Part shown: piece by piece, positions 1-11,404 of the stretch
Layout of the letters: every line of letters starts with the position of its first letter
Position numbering within the stretch: the stretch's first letter is position 1
Assembly: GCF_028372415.1 (NCBI RefSeq)
Contig: NC_092872.1
Coordinates: forward strand, 281,235,206-281,299,205
Direction of reading: 5' to 3'
Length of the DNA stretch: 64,000 nt
From: Notamacropus eugenii
Taxonomy: Eukaryota > Chordata > Mammalia > Diprotodontia > Macropodidae
Made by a program: the position numbers and the translations under genes
Notes under the pieces: model-generated
What the model was told of the DNA's origin: nothing
Database searches by the model: none
What the model saw: the letters and a program-made list of their open reading frames with translations, nothing else

Positions 1-1594
1 TGTGCTTAAATAAGCTTAGATTTACTTTCCAAAATGAAAAATAACATGATTAAGCTACAAATAGAATACTAAGACTAAAACACCAAGTTCTAATTCTGGT
101 TCATGAAGCAATAGTAGATATGGAAAGCCAAAAGCTTCCTTGGCTTCATTTAATCATTTATAGTAACACTTACTGGCTATAAGGTTTAAAGATGCAAATG
201 AGAAAGAGTAAACCATAAGTAATGAAAATACAATGAGGAACATTCTGTCTTTCACAATTCAAACTAAGAAATAAATTTCTCCTTCATTGTTTGTACTTTA
301 TGAATCTGTAGTGAGAACACTTGCTCTCATGAGTCAGAGGATGTACAAGGTCTCATCCAGATCAAAACCTCATTGTATGAGCTGATAAAACAGGCTCAAA
401 TCACAACTTCTCTCATCGCACTGCTGGGATAAATGAAACTACAACAGGATCTCCAAGACTCCCTTCTAGCTGTAAATCCGGCAATCCTAAGTAGATTTTA
501 AAAATGGTCTAGATAAAAATAACTTTCTGATGTCAAATTTTCTAAAGTAGATTTAAAAGCTGGTGGTTACACTTTACAACAAATAGATTTCTATATTTTG
601 AAGTGCAACCTTTTAAAAGTCAATGTTATTAAAAATCAAGTCCATTATTTATATAAAATGGATAAAGTAGTTCTGCATAGATAAATACTCAAGTCACATT
701 TGGCTTTGGAATGTATTATTGCAGTTATATCTGAAAATGTGTTTGCTTTTTTGGTAGCAAAAAACTTATCAACAAAGTAGATACACATCACTAGGAGAAC
801 GGCTGAACAAGCTTTGCATATGAATAAAACAGAATACTACTGTGCAATAAAAGAAGATGGCCAAAGAATTTGGAAAAACAAAAAGATTTCTAAGAACTGA
901 TGCAGTAAAGTATGCAAAACCAGGAAAACAATATGTAAAATGACAATTAAAATGGTAAAAGGCAGTCAAACTCCGAAAAATTGTAATGGCCAACCTGAGT
1001 CCTAAAGAACAAATAATAAAACACATCTCCTCCACTTCCTCCTGCATGAAGGACAAGATGCTGCATCTGCTCGCAGATGGCTTTGTGTTGGCTAATTTTC
1101 CCTATTCGGTTACATGGATACATTCAATGATTTGGAGGAAGGAAATGAGTATATCAGGAAATGACTGGTATAAAAAAACAAGAAGTTACCAATAAACCTT
1201 TTTTTAGGAAGGTGTCCAGTAATCTGGCAACTTAGAATATCTGAGATGCAAAATCACAAATCTGTCAAAAAAAGAAATGACTAACAAGCAGCAACAAAGA
1301 TAGCTTCTCTGGCCCAGAGACAAAAAAACTGAGTCAAAGACTCAGGATCCTTGAATTTGATTCTGTAGGTCTATGACTTCCTTCTCTATCAGTCTTGCAG
1401 TCAGAACTAGGTATATTTTACTTAGACTATTTTCCAAAAGGACCATGTCCTTGCTGTGATGCGCATATTGGTTTCAAGTCACATAAGGGCATGTGCATCT
1501 AAAGGAATGCAGTATATGAAAAGGGGGCTAATGAATATGTAAGTGCTTTCCTTTTTTTTTTTTTTTTTTTTACTATTAATAATAATAAAATTAC
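1..1594 (-). other. EEF1AKMT2 intron 4 (partial)
   Basis: AT-rich intronic sequence downstream of exon 4. It contains a T-run at about 1550-1571 (17-20 T) near the donor. I recognise no exon, RNA gene or clear repeat family here. A 95-codon minus ORF at 769-1056 has no recognisable features. Confidence 0.6.
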
Positions 1595-1702
1595 CTGTAA
1601 CTTAATGTTAGGTAAACCTTCCTTTTCTATTATTCTTCCACAAAGCTGTATTGCCAAAGGAGAGTAATCAATTCCAGTCACATCAGAGTATCCCAATTTT
1701 GC
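1595..1702 (-). CDS. EEF1AKMT2: EEF1AKMT2 coding exon 4
   Basis: 108 nt, exactly 36 codons, phase 0 at both ends; acceptor CTGTAG, donor GTAATT. It encodes AKLGYSDVTGIDYSPLAIQL, then CGRIIEKEGLPNIKLQ. The GIDYS acidic residue is methyltransferase motif II. The last visible exon of the gene in this window. Confidence 0.94.
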
Positions 1703-4700
1703 CTACAGATAAAACAAATTAAAATCTCTTCTGTATAATAGATACTATTTAGCCTATGTACTCACATTCCTTTAGTAGTTTTTTTTTTAGTACAGTCAAC
1801 AAATGACAAAGAATGTATATACTACCACAGCATTTAAATATTTGTAAAGGAATGTGAATAGGAGCCAAAAACTTCAGTCCAAACACTATCACAATTTGTT
1901 TCCTTTTACACTATTTGGTCTCTTCTTCAAAAGAAGTACTTTTCTCAAACATTCTAATAATAAGAAAAATCATTTCCTCAGAAAATAAGCAGTTTCAAAT
2001 TCTGATACTAAAATTCATCTTTCCACAATCAAAAATTTGTCACATAATTGACTCAATGAAATTATCTGAACAAATTCAAATGAAGCTTCTTATGTAGCTG
2101 TTTGTTAGCACATCTTAGTCTTCAAAGACCTTCCCCATGTAACAAGGAGCTGGTGAACTGAGCAGGACAGATGTTATAAGCACCTTAGTACAGAGGAGGC
2201 TCCAAGAAGCTGTAGCACATGCAGTGGCCACACCCCAGTCAACTATCTCAGCAGATGGGTTAAACCATGGTGAGGATGACTGACAGGCCTCAAACTCATC
2301 GATGAGTTAGTGAGGAGTTTACCCCCAAGCATGCAAAGACTTTCCCCAGCAGAATAGGTGGAGAACAATTTGTGGCAAAGGCCATGAAGGTGGCTGAAGC
2401 AGGCATTACGGAGCTTGGTCAGAGGTCAGAGCTACCAAAGTAATCTGCTGCATCCCAGGACATTTAGTAGTCACCTTGACTTGTATCCTGCTACTGGACT
2501 TCAATGACTGTGGAAGAGACAGTGAGGCTGATGACTTTCTGCAACTTTGCCTCACTTAAATCTAATTCACATGCAAGTCAAAACATCACCCCATGATGTC
2601 AATGGTCCTTTTCAAAAATGAAGGTGGAACACAGATGAGGAAACAGAAGCAAAGCTGAGGTGCTCCAGGGATGGGGGCCATCTTCAAGCAGTCTAAGGTG
2701 GTCCTCTCCAGACTGCCCGCCTCTTTGATCCTGGGGTACCTGTCTAAATCAGGGGCTCCTGGCATCCAGGACACCTCAAGCTGCAAAGCTTCTTCTTACA
2801 CTCCTTTCACAATAATTTTTAAATACATAAGATACAGAGTATTACAATGAAAATGAATTATACTGGAACAGTTATTAGGTTGGTTTTTTTTTTTAAGTTC
2901 ACAGATATCAGGTTAAGAAGCCCTAGTAAAAAGGACTTATGATGAAAAATGCTGTCCACCTCCAGTGAGAGAACTGATGAACTCTGAGTGTAAATTGAAA
3001 TATGTTTTTTTCACTTTATTTCTCTTTTTCTTTTTTTGGCAATATGGCCAATCTGGAAATATGTTTGACATGACTTTACATGTATAACTGATATACTATT
3101 GCCTTATCAATGGGTAGGGGAAAAGAATGGAGAGAGGGAAAGAATTTGGAACTCAAAATTTAAAAAAAAAAGAATTGTGAAAATAGAAAATAAATTCAAA
3201 AAATATTTATGTTAAATAGTTCAATTATTGAAGAAGAAAAAGAAAGGACCTTGGCAAAAAAGACCATCAAATCCAGGTTAGCCCTGATGAGAAGTCACGA
3301 AAGGGAGGGCCCTACTCCTTCCCTTCCCAGAGCAGTTCAAGTCATGGTCTCCCTATAGAGCTTCCCTCTGGGAGACGTCCAACACTCAGGGAACACTGCA
3401 CATTATTCCACACCATCAGCTCGGCAGGAGATTGATTTGTCATATCCATGTCCTGCCTTCTCAAAGAAAGACCAAGCATTTAAGTTACAGTGGGAACAGC
3501 CTAACTCCACACTCCCCCAACCAAGTCAGGCTAATTTTTCCATAAAAGTTACCGAGACCATCCCTGAGACTTGGTAGGCTGGGGGACTAGAGGCTTGGGC
3601 TACTGATGTCATCTCTTGGTCACCTGAGTATCAGAGCTCCAGGTGCCCTGGGATGCTTGGCTGGCTCAGGAGAAGGAAGCATCATCTCAGCTCTATCAGC
3701 TTGAAGCTTCTCAATGCTTATCCTTGTTAAGCATCCTCATGGCTGTTAGGGCTGAGTCAAGCCCCTTTTGTTAACTATTTTGTGATCTCCAAGTGTCTTA
3801 TCTTGTTCCTATACTGAACCCAGACTGTGGGATTGGCCTTTAGTCTAGCCCCGCCCAAAATACAAGTGCAGGTACTGAGTCGTCCATTTTCTCCAAGGCA
3901 TCTAATAGCCAGGTACCAAGCAGATAACAGGAACTCAATAAACATCTGTTAACAGGGATTGACTGAAGGTAAGGGTAACAAACTGGGGCTAGAGGAGCCA
4001 TGTTCCAAGCTGACCACAATCCCTTAGAGCAGTTCTGGCTCCCAGGGAAGCTCCATCCATCATGACAAGGGCTCTGCTTGAACTGTGGACGTGCCAGCTG
4101 GTCCACCTCCTTTCCAGAGGCAAAGATCATACTGTAGGAAATGGGACAAAAGGATAGCGCTTTCCTCACCCTCAAATTCAACCAGTCTCTTCACAGGTCC
4201 CTTAGCTGTCACAATGGAGTTTCCTCTACCTCATCATTCTGTCCTTCTCCCTTAAGGATCACTCCTGAGTGACCTAAAGCCAGCAAGAGTCTCAATTCTA
4301 CCCAGTTAAAACATGTATTTTCTATATAAAATTAAAAAAGAGATTTGATTCAACATTGATGAGATTAGTGAACAATGAAGTTTTCCCAAAGCAAGATCTT
4401 ATTGCCTTAAACACAGATGGTTAATACTGCAGTTTTTTAAAAAGACCATTTAAAAGTATGACTGTTACAAAGACAGTAAAAAAATACCAACCAATTCAAC
4501 CAGAAAGATCCCATTTCCAGTTCCAATGTCGAGCACTGAAGCATCCAATGGGATCTTACATTTTTCCATCCACTTGATTAATCGGTTCATACTTTCTTCT
4601 CCAAACCTGTCAGAAAAAAAAGGATTCAAATAAAAAATCCAGAAGGATTGTAACAATGGTAACAACTAAATTCTACCCAACTGGCTAAAAACACATTTGC

Positions 4701-7700
4701 AATTAGGACTTCTTTTAAATCAAACTGAAAATGTGAAAGAAATAAGTTTTCAATGTTGGCATAACTGCTACAGCTCAAACTTTGCCCTTGGTTACTCTCA
4801 AAGTTGAGAGGGTAGACTAGGCAGAGACTCAATAATTATAACAATTACTGTTTTCTAGGTCACTGATATTTTTACAATTTGGGAGCTGTTTCACATTGAA
4901 GAATGAAAAACCACCAGATGGCAACAATTTAAAATCACTCAAGACCAAGTCAAACCTGAGATTTTAAAACAAATCCCAAAGGTCATTGCTCTTTTAGAAC
5001 CCGCAAGGACTTCAAAAGCATCATCATTCCAAGTCATTAACAGAATTAGAGAAGCACAAAGTTGGAAGGGACCTTGGAGACCATATGGCCTAACCCATAC
5101 CTAACATCGCTGTAGGAACATTAGGAACTCTGATCAGCACAATGACCAAGCAGGCTGCCCACCTACTGAGATAGAAAGGTGATGGACTCAAGAATGCAGA
5201 CTGACACAGACTTCTGGGGAGAGGAATGGAAGTTTTAATTTTCTCCTCAATGGGGAAGGTAGGAAGAAAAGGAAGATTTTGTTGATTGAAAAAAATAAAA
5301 TTTAATGTAAATAAAGATGGGAAAAGCCTAGGGCTAGAGCTATGTATCAAATGAGAGTACGTATGCAAATTCAATTTATAAATCTTAGAGTCCCAGGTTT
5401 GGCAATTGATTCCATCATCCAAAGCATCAGATATCCTTCATAGCTTCATGGTGGCTGCCAACATGATAAGAACATCAATCATTCTCTGCCGGGAACTCTC
5501 CACCTGGGGTCTATGAATTTGTTTTTTAAAAATATTTGTACAAATGTATTTCAATGTAACTGTTTTCTTTTGCAATCCTATGTATTTTATTTTGTGCATC
5601 TGAAAAACCATTATTCTGGAAGGGAATCCATAGCCTTCACAAGACAGTCAAGGAGGGGTCCATTACACTAAAAAGGTTGAGAACTCCTGACTGTATTCCT
5701 CTATCTAAGAAAATGGATAAAAAGTGATAAAAATGTTAACAGCACCAAAGACAGGTCCCTAAGGCAATGCATTAGAGACCCTTACAAACTGACAATGAAT
5801 CCAATAATGCTTCCTCTCTGGGTTCAATCAGTCCACCTGTCACAAATCTACTTAAATTGTCCCCTGAAGTACAGTTATCAAAGTGTTTTTGACAAGAAAG
5901 TTCCTGGACTCAGGGCTAAGAACTTCTGACTTAGACAAACCATCTGACCTATACTTCTACATCACATCCACACAAAGCGGGAGCTTATCAAATGTTTGCT
6001 GAAATCTAGGCACACCACATATATCCAGCATTCCCCTAATGAACTATTGTAGAAACCATGAGGGAAATAAAGTTAGGCTGGAATGGCCTCCTTGTCTTTG
6101 GTTTTTGCATTCAGAGATAACAAGTGTACACGTATCACAGCCAGTTGGTCTTAGTCAGGGCAGCCAATGCCTTCTGCCTCTTTATCAATATAGGAATGCC
6201 AGGTCAGTTCTCCAGGGGCATGTCCCCTAGTCCTATGCCTTTTTAACTGCACTTCACTGATATGTGTGTGTATGTATATATGTATGTGTATATATATGTG
6301 TGCATGTATATATGTATTGTGTATGTATGTCCTTCAGGGCCACTTTCACTGATATCCACTTTGGAATTTCTAGGCTTTAGTCATTAAGACAAGGCATTAT
6401 TTTCCATTCTCAGCTTTTGGAGTCTTGCTTTGAAGTCTTTCCGATTTTCTGAATGGTCACGGCATGATCCCTTAGCATACAGCCTAGGTCTACCATGCCT
6501 CAGAAGAACTACTTATCTTGTATGAGATAAAATCCTTTCAGGAACATGTGAAGAATCTTGCCAAGCTACAAAAAAACTTTCCAGATACAGGTCACCTACA
6601 CATTTTATTGGCAGGATAAGGGGGAGTTTGCCTTGGTGATCACACCACAGTAAAGAACATTTAGTACAAATATTTCTAGGAGGCCTTAAGGGGATTTTGT
6701 CAGCAGAGGATGTGAGCTGTTCACAACTTTCCCCAGCTCAAGACCAACTGAGGTCCCATTTGGGGCCTTCACCAGCTATGCTAGTACAAGGTGAGAGCCC
6801 CAGTTACAGCCTATTTGTCCTGAAGAAAGTCTGGAGGGCTTTTTGTGGCCACCACTTCCTCCTCCAGATGTCTGCTAAATGCTCCCTTATGACCCCTTCC
6901 AGCAATGGCTAAGAATCCGAGTCAAATTCATTGGCCAACAGTAAGCAGATTCTATTCTTTCCTATTTGGAACCAAGACCTTGGTCACTGTCCAGTTTGGT
7001 GTCATGTTTCCCATTGTCCATCATCTTCCAAAGATGTGGGACACTGATTCCACAGTCATGACCATCGCTTCTCCCCCAGCCTCAGTCCCTATCTTGGGCA
7101 CCAACTCCCTGGCAGTCACTTTTCTTTTGTCCTCTCCAGTTCCAGAATCATTCTCCTTGGCAAACAAAACAGAAGTAGCAGGAGTTGGGTAAGTCTACCT
7201 TTCTGGTTTCTCTCCAGTATTCATTACCAATCTCAGTCCTCTTCTTTTCCCCAAAGTAGATCCAAAAAAGGCTTTTTTTATGTCCTTTAGCATTCCATGC
7301 CAACTAAAGAAACTCATTCTGAGCTTTAGCACCATTGGCAAGTATTCATACAGGACTGTTCCCATTTATGTATTTATCCTGCATTACCTTAGCCAAGAGT
7401 TGTAAATAGTTCTTTAAAATCTCAGGTGGCTGGAGAGCTCCCTATGCATCTACATAATTTGCATTAGAGCACAATTGTTTTTTCTCCTTTCTGAACTGCC
7501 TGTCTTTACACCTTAAAATTTTCTGAAAGAATCCTATTTCTCATATCTGATTTCCACCACAGAATTTTAGTTCAGAAAAGCCAACTGACCATTCTTTGAA
7601 CCCTTGGCAGCTGTTTTCCTAAAATCTACAATGCACCTCCGATTATTCCTCACCTTTTCTATCACAAATTTTAAGATGGAATATTTAGTCACTTCCCCAA

Positions 7701-10360
7701 TAAATGTACATCAATTCTATTTCAGTAATAAGCTTCTCCTTGTTGGAAAGAAATTCAATCCAGAGTACCAGTTCCCCTTGTTACTTCCTCTTCCTCTTGA
7801 AGGACTAAATTATCGAGTTGAGTCAAGAAACAATTAGTTGTTCCTCTTCTCGCACAAAGAGCTCCCACAGAAATCCAGATAGCTCCCATTCCTTATCAGC
7901 ACAGTAACTTCCCAAAGGTCTTCTTTTTTCAGAGGTGGTCTGTAGTACATTCCAGGCACAGCAGTCTGTCTCGGCCTCTCTCTCTTGATCTTTACAGAAA
8001 TTCTCCCCCCTCAGATTCCTGAGTTTCTTCATGACTATATCTTTTTAAAATGTGTTGCTATCGTGGCCTGCCATGATTCCAGATATTGGTGACGAAGTGT
8101 GCTATGAACTCCCTGAGGAAGAGAGGACAAACTCAGCAAGTAGAACCTGACAAAACTGTGTGCTGGACGTGGCCAAGGCCTTGACCATACATATTTGTTA
8201 GAAACTTTCTTCCCTTTTGTTCCTTTCAGACTTTTGTTTGCTCTTCCACCTAACAGCCTCCCCCAACAGACCCTGCTCTTCTCTAGCACCTTGTCCCAAA
8301 GTAACATCACAGTCACAGTCCTTTCTTTTCCTGCTCCTGCCTTAAGAGTCCTTCTGCCAATGCACCTACAACTTGGAAATCTTAGAAAGCTCCCAGCAAT
8401 ACTGAGAGGCTCAGTCACTTGCACCCATATACAGCCAGTATTTGTCAGAGGTAAGATCTGAATCCAGTACTTCCTGACTCCACTAACCCATGTTGCCTCT
8501 GAGGCCACTTGACTTTTTGTACTGGGATTTCTGGTTTCCATTCTTCGAATAGAGGCATCTAAGTTCATGGGTGCCAACACTGGTTTCCTCGGACCTTGTC
8601 TTCTGTACATTTCCTGTCATCTCTATTGCTGTTCTTCTAACGCTGTAGTGATTAACCATGGTAACCAGCTTGGTAGACATGAATTTGCCAGTGATGCCCT
8701 TCATTTTCACTTTAAAAAACTTTGTTTATTAGGCTCGCAAGACTCTAGGCAAATATAATTTTATCAATTAATTAATCAATTAAAAAGCATTAAGTATCTG
8801 TGTGCCAGGCTATGATCAAAGTGCTAAGAATACAAAAGAAAAAAATTAAATCATCCCCAACTTCCAGAGGCTTACAATCTGGCTGGGAAGTCAATACATA
8901 CATAACAAAACCAATAAAAATCCCTTTCATGAAAGGAAGACATGAGGAGCTGAAGGACCAGGAAAGGCTACATGAAAGTGGTCAGGAAGGAGAGTGGCAC
9001 AGTCCAATCTGGAGATAAGAACCAGAATGAGGTCAGTCACATCTAATGAGGCCAGCAAGATAGGGGAGGCCAGGCTGTGAAGGACTGACGAGGAGTTTGT
9101 GTTTATGTAATCACCTGATCACAAGCAGCTCTTACGTGCAAGGTGACCATACAAAGACAAAAGTGAAACAGTGCTTGCCCTCAAGAAGCTTCTGCTCAAT
9201 CAAGGAAGGCCATCGTCCACACTGTAGCATATAGAAATCAAAGCGACGGGTTAGAAAGGAGAACATTCCATGGAGAGAGCATTTCCTGAAGAAGGAAACC
9301 AGGGTTCCTAACAGGCCAGTTTGAAGGGACCCTCAGCTGAGGTGGGTGATGTGAAAGAAGGCTGCAAAGTGTGTGTTGGGTGCGGGGGGAGGGCGGCCTT
9401 CCCAACTACCCAGAGCAGCTGAGCAGACAAGGGAGGAGGTCAGAAATGGGTTTGGGGACAGGACAGCTATCTCAGGGGCGCTCTGGAGGAGGCAGAGTCC
9501 CACTGCTCCTCTATGTCCACTGACCCAAAGTCTGGAAATCTAAAACTCATTCACAGACACTATCTTCTTCAGCAACGGCTCATTTTGTACTTTAGGAAAA
9601 GAGTATTTAAAATATATTTTTAAAGGCATACTCTCTGTTTCATAATCCCTTTTTTTTAAAAAAAAAACACTTACCATATTTCTCCTGAATCTCCACATTC
9701 TTGAAAAGCCCGCAATTCTCTTTCATATACAGCATCCCAGCTATGTAAGAAAGAAAACGTAATACAAATTCTTGATTTTATTTTAGGAAATAATAGAGAG
9801 TGAGGTCACCCACAAGGTCGTGCAGACACAATCCACGAGACTGGGCAGCAAAAAGGAGTTGAGGGAAAGGGGGAGGAAAGCAGCGGGGGCGACCCCAAGG
9901 GGCAGCGGCTTTAACAGGACTAAAGTTTTGGGGGGGCAGTTGGGGGGCAGGTGGCAAGTGGGGGGCAGGGCCCGGGCCGGGGTGGGGGGTGGGGGCGGAG
10001 AGGGCAGGGGGCCGGCGCCGGCTTTCGGGACCCTGGGCGCTCTCGAAGAAAGCCCAGGGTCCTGCCCGCCCCCAGCAGGCTCAGTCTGGGGTTCGGGCCC
10101 GTTCGGGCCGGGCCCGCAAACCGTCTAAATAGGGACAGGAAACCGGGGCGGAAAGGGGGAGGGAGATTACCGGAGCACAGCGGGGCGGGGGAGGGGCCTT
10201 AGTGCTGGTGGCGCTGAAGAGAGCAGAAGGACGGGGAGGGGGAGGGAAGAGGCAGGACAGGGGAGGGGCGGGGACCCCGGGGACCCCGCGGGCGCCGGAC
10301 TCACTGCTCCTGGGTTCCCAAGGCCGAGGGCGCGAAGCCTTCCTCCTCCTCTGCCTCCAT
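1595..10360 (-). CDS. EEF1AKMT2: EEF1AKMT2 (METTL10), eEF1A lysine methyltransferase 2, 3'-partial gene
   Basis: Class I (seven-beta-strand) methyltransferase. The human protein uses S-adenosylmethionine to methylate a lysine of elongation factor eEF1A (Lys318 in the human literature; yeast homologue Efm4). Four exons are visible on the minus strand: 10360-10305, 9740-9675, 4606-4492 and 1702-1595. All junctions are GT-AG and phases match (56+66+115+108 nt = 115 codons). Residues spell the family pattern: SALGTQEHWDAVYEREL near the N-terminus, then EIWFGEESMNRLI, then motif I LDIGTGNG (SAM binding), then GIDYSPLAIQL with the acidic residue that contacts the SAM ribose. The human protein is about 290 residues, so more than half of the protein, including the substrate-binding part, lies to the left of position 1; I found no exon 5 in 1-1594. 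The N-terminus is shorter than in human. Divergent neighbour of ABRAXAS2, as in human. Identification is very secure; the exact start is less so (see the upstream ORF). Confidence 0.95.
2110..2640 (+). repeat. RTE-type non-LTR retrotransposon fragment or derived SINE
   Basis: The 2440-2640 part resembles 16640-16915 (plus strand) and the reverse complement of 11625-11860. All share the pattern 'catcctgggtcat...gaggctgatgac...cctcactcaaat...gatgtcaatggtcct'. I recognise this as a common marsupial repeat that I associate with RTE elements; the family name is from memory. Confidence 0.55.
2930..3200 (+). mobile_element. L1 3' end, marsupial type, 5'-truncated
   Basis: Contains the string of landmarks seen at L1 3' ends in marsupials: 'atgatgaaaaatgctgtccacctcc', an AT-rich stretch, 'catgtataactgatat', a G/A-rich run, 'gaatttggaactcaaaatt' and an A-rich tail followed by an AATAAA-like signal. 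The same landmarks recur at 39010-39300. Confidence 0.75.
4492..4606 (-). CDS. EEF1AKMT2: EEF1AKMT2 coding exon 3 (SAM-binding motif I)
   Basis: 115 nt; acceptor CTGACAG; it finishes the Trp codon and then encodes FGEESMNRLIKWMEKCKIPL followed by DASVLDIGTGNGIFLVEL. The glycine-rich LDIGTGNG is the SAM-binding loop. The donor is GTTGGT, weaker than the usual GTRAGT, but phase 0 joining to exon 4 (VEL|AKLG) requires it. Confidence 0.94.
5045..8040 (-). mobile_element. Old CR1/L3-like LINE, minus strand, diverged
   Basis: Begins with 'agttggaagggaccttggagaccat', the complement-strand signature of CR1-clade 3' ends. It continues with segments such as 'aatgtttgctgaaatctaggcacacc' and 'aacatttagtacaaatat' that resemble reverse-complemented CR1/L3 reverse-transcriptase coding sequence. 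It is heavily decayed, with no long ORF in the expected orientation. It may be several fragments rather than one copy. Confidence 0.5.
6255..6335. repeat. TATG/TG-rich simple repeat
   Basis: Imperfect alternation of TG, TATG and TATA units. No coding significance. Confidence 0.8.
8395..8505 (+). repeat. CORE-SINE 3' half (MIR-like)
   Basis: Shows 'gaggctcagtcacttgcaccc', 'gtcagaggtaagatctgaat' and 'cttcctgactccactaac', a diverged form of the CORE-SINE pattern 'gaggttaagtgacttgccc...gatttgaacccaggtcttcctgactcc'. Confidence 0.6.
8770..9310 (-). mobile_element. Two L2 LINE 3' ends, minus strand
   Basis: 'agtatctgtgtgccaggctatgatcaaagtgctaagaatac' is the reversed L2 3' tail (cctggcacatagtaggcgctcaataaat type). 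A second tail starts near 9125 ('cagtgcttgccctcaagaagcttctgctcaa'). Confidence 0.6.
9675..9740 (-). CDS. EEF1AKMT2: EEF1AKMT2 coding exon 2
   Basis: 66 nt with acceptor ACATAG and donor GTAAGT. It completes the His codon split with exon 1 and encodes HWDAVYERELRAFQECGDSGEI plus two bases of Trp. This is the conserved helix leading into the methyltransferase fold. Confidence 0.93.
9741..10304 (-). other. EEF1AKMT2 intron 1
   Basis: Short 564 bp intron, mostly within the CpG island from about 9880; G-rich on the plus strand (runs of GGGG between 9928 and 9990), so C-rich in the transcript. No other feature. Confidence 0.85.
10305..10360 (-). CDS. EEF1AKMT2: EEF1AKMT2 coding exon 1
   Basis: Starts at the ATG whose complement is at 10358-10360 and encodes MEAEEEEGFAPSALGTQE plus two bases of the next codon. 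The donor GTGAGT follows directly. An in-frame TAG sits at 10366-10364, only one codon upstream, so this is the first usable start in this frame after that stop. The GFAPSALGT segment matches the human N-terminal region, which has about 20 extra residues before it. Confidence 0.88.
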
Positions 10361-10363
10361 AGT

Positions 10364-10405
10364 CTACAGCAAGCCCGAGCCGCGGCGGCCGTTGGGCGAT
10401 GCCAT
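10364..10405 (-). other. 13-codon upstream ORF in frame with EEF1AKMT2
   Basis: ATG at 10405 opens 13 codons (MASPNGRGGSGLL) and stops with TAG at 10366-10364, one codon before the main ATG and in the same frame. It lies where human has an N-terminal extension rich in Gly, Ser and Ala. It may be a translation-regulating uORF, or an ancestral start cut off by a new stop. Confidence 0.55.
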
Positions 10406-10507
10406 CGAGTGGGCGGGGCCAGCCGCGCCGCGCCTGCGCCCTGGGCTGCCCCGGTCTCTCTAGGCCGCCCGGCGGCCTCCCTATCTACTGCTCCGGCCCC
10501 AGGACAG

Positions 10508-10515
10508 TGACGTCA
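10508..10515. promoter_or_regulatory. Perfect CRE palindrome TGACGTCA
   Basis: Eight-base CREB/ATF site about 150 bp upstream of the EEF1AKMT2 start codon, at the edge of the CpG island. The match is direct; use in vivo is inferred. Confidence 0.6.
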
Positions 10516-11404
10516 GCCAGAGACAGTGCTGGAGACCGATCTGCGGACGTCGGGGCTGGGTCCTCTTGGGCATATCTCTCCGGCTCCGGCTCTCTCCTTC
10601 TGTCTTTATGTCTCTGTCTTTCTCCCCTCCCTCCCTTCCTCTCTGTCTGTATGTCTGTCTCTTTCTCCCCTCCATGGTGATTGAACCCGGAGGTGGGGAC
10701 CTTCTGAGAAAAAGACGGAGGCCCAATTGAACCCGTCTCTTCCACTGTTCTCCTCCCTTGACCAACGGACTGCCTTGGCACAGGGCTTGTCGCATAGTAG
10801 ATGCTTATTAAATGTTTAAAAGCCAGAAGATCTGGAGTTTCTCTCGTTAGAGTCCAACAGTGACTGCAGCCGGTGCTGAGTGACCCACCCAGGACAAACT
10901 GGGCATAAGGAAGAAAGAGACCTTCAGGACTCTTTAGAGTGGCGCTGATCCTCGGGACCAGCAGAGAGCTACACCGATGGGGAACTCCCTGAGGACTCCA
11001 CAAAGAGAAAACAGGGCTTCTGGAAGAGGACTTAGGAGTTTACCCTATGGTCCCAGGGGTTATCTCAATTTGAGCCCACTCTCCCCAGGTGCATAGTGTG
11101 TGCAAGGGGAGAGTAAAGCCCTGTTTATGTAACAACTGTCCTGGCTATGCCTGCTTAGTGAATACCCTTCCTAAAAGCTAATTAACTTTGGCTGATAATC
11201 AATGGAAAGTACACCAGTGGGGCTTCATGAGCAACAGTACTAGAAACACCTCACCCTCCAGGTGACCCCCTAGAATTCTAAGGACAGTAGGATTAATTCC
11301 CCTCTGGGAACATGGACTCCTGGTTCAACTGGAATTTGTAGGAAAGTAGCACGCAAAGGGTTGCTACCCTATTCTTGTGGAAAAGATGAAGAAATATTAA
11401 CGAG

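Larger units (their letters stand above)
1703..4491 (-). other. EEF1AKMT2 intron 3
   Basis: 2.8 kb intron between exons 3 and 4. It holds an RTE-type repeat (about 2110-2640) and a marsupial L1 3' end (about 2930-3200). The remainder (3240-4490) is unclassified; a 113-codon ORF at 3840-4181 looks fortuitous. Confidence 0.8.
4607..9674 (-). other. EEF1AKMT2 intron 2
   Basis: 5.1 kb intron. Most of 5045-8040 looks like an old CR1/L3-clade LINE on the minus strand. It is followed by a CORE-SINE tail (about 8395-8505) and two L2 3' ends on the minus strand (about 8770-9310). A TATG/TG-rich simple repeat lies at 6255-6335. No exon seen. Confidence 0.75.
9880..10520. promoter_or_regulatory. EEF1AKMT2: CpG island and promoter of EEF1AKMT2
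   Basis: Very GC- and CpG-rich stretch around exon 1, contrasting with AT-rich flanks. It contains a GC box (GGGCGGGGC at about 10410-10418) and an NRF1-like GCGCCTGCGC (about 10430-10439), and ends at a palindromic CRE. No TATA box is visible, as usual for housekeeping genes. The transcription start has not been located. Confidence 0.8.

Noticed and set aside
3840..4181. 113-codon minus-strand ORF in EEF1AKMT2 intron 3
   Set aside because: No similarity I recognise, no splice-site or phase relation to the gene, and poor codon pattern.
6905..7192. 95-codon plus-strand ORF ending at a GTAAGT-like donor
   Set aside because: It runs antisense to EEF1AKMT2 inside a stretch that looks like an old CR1/L3 repeat, and has no recognisable domain.
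8035..8610. 191-codon minus-strand ORF
   Set aside because: No family motif and it crosses a CORE-SINE tail and other repeat-like sequence; it is intronic in EEF1AKMT2, and its composition looks non-coding.
10202..11003. 100-170 codon ORFs around the EEF1AKMT2 CpG island
   Set aside because: GC-rich open frames without motifs; one strand is promoter and 5' UTR of EEF1AKMT2. I considered a divergent noncoding transcript but the sequence alone gives no support.
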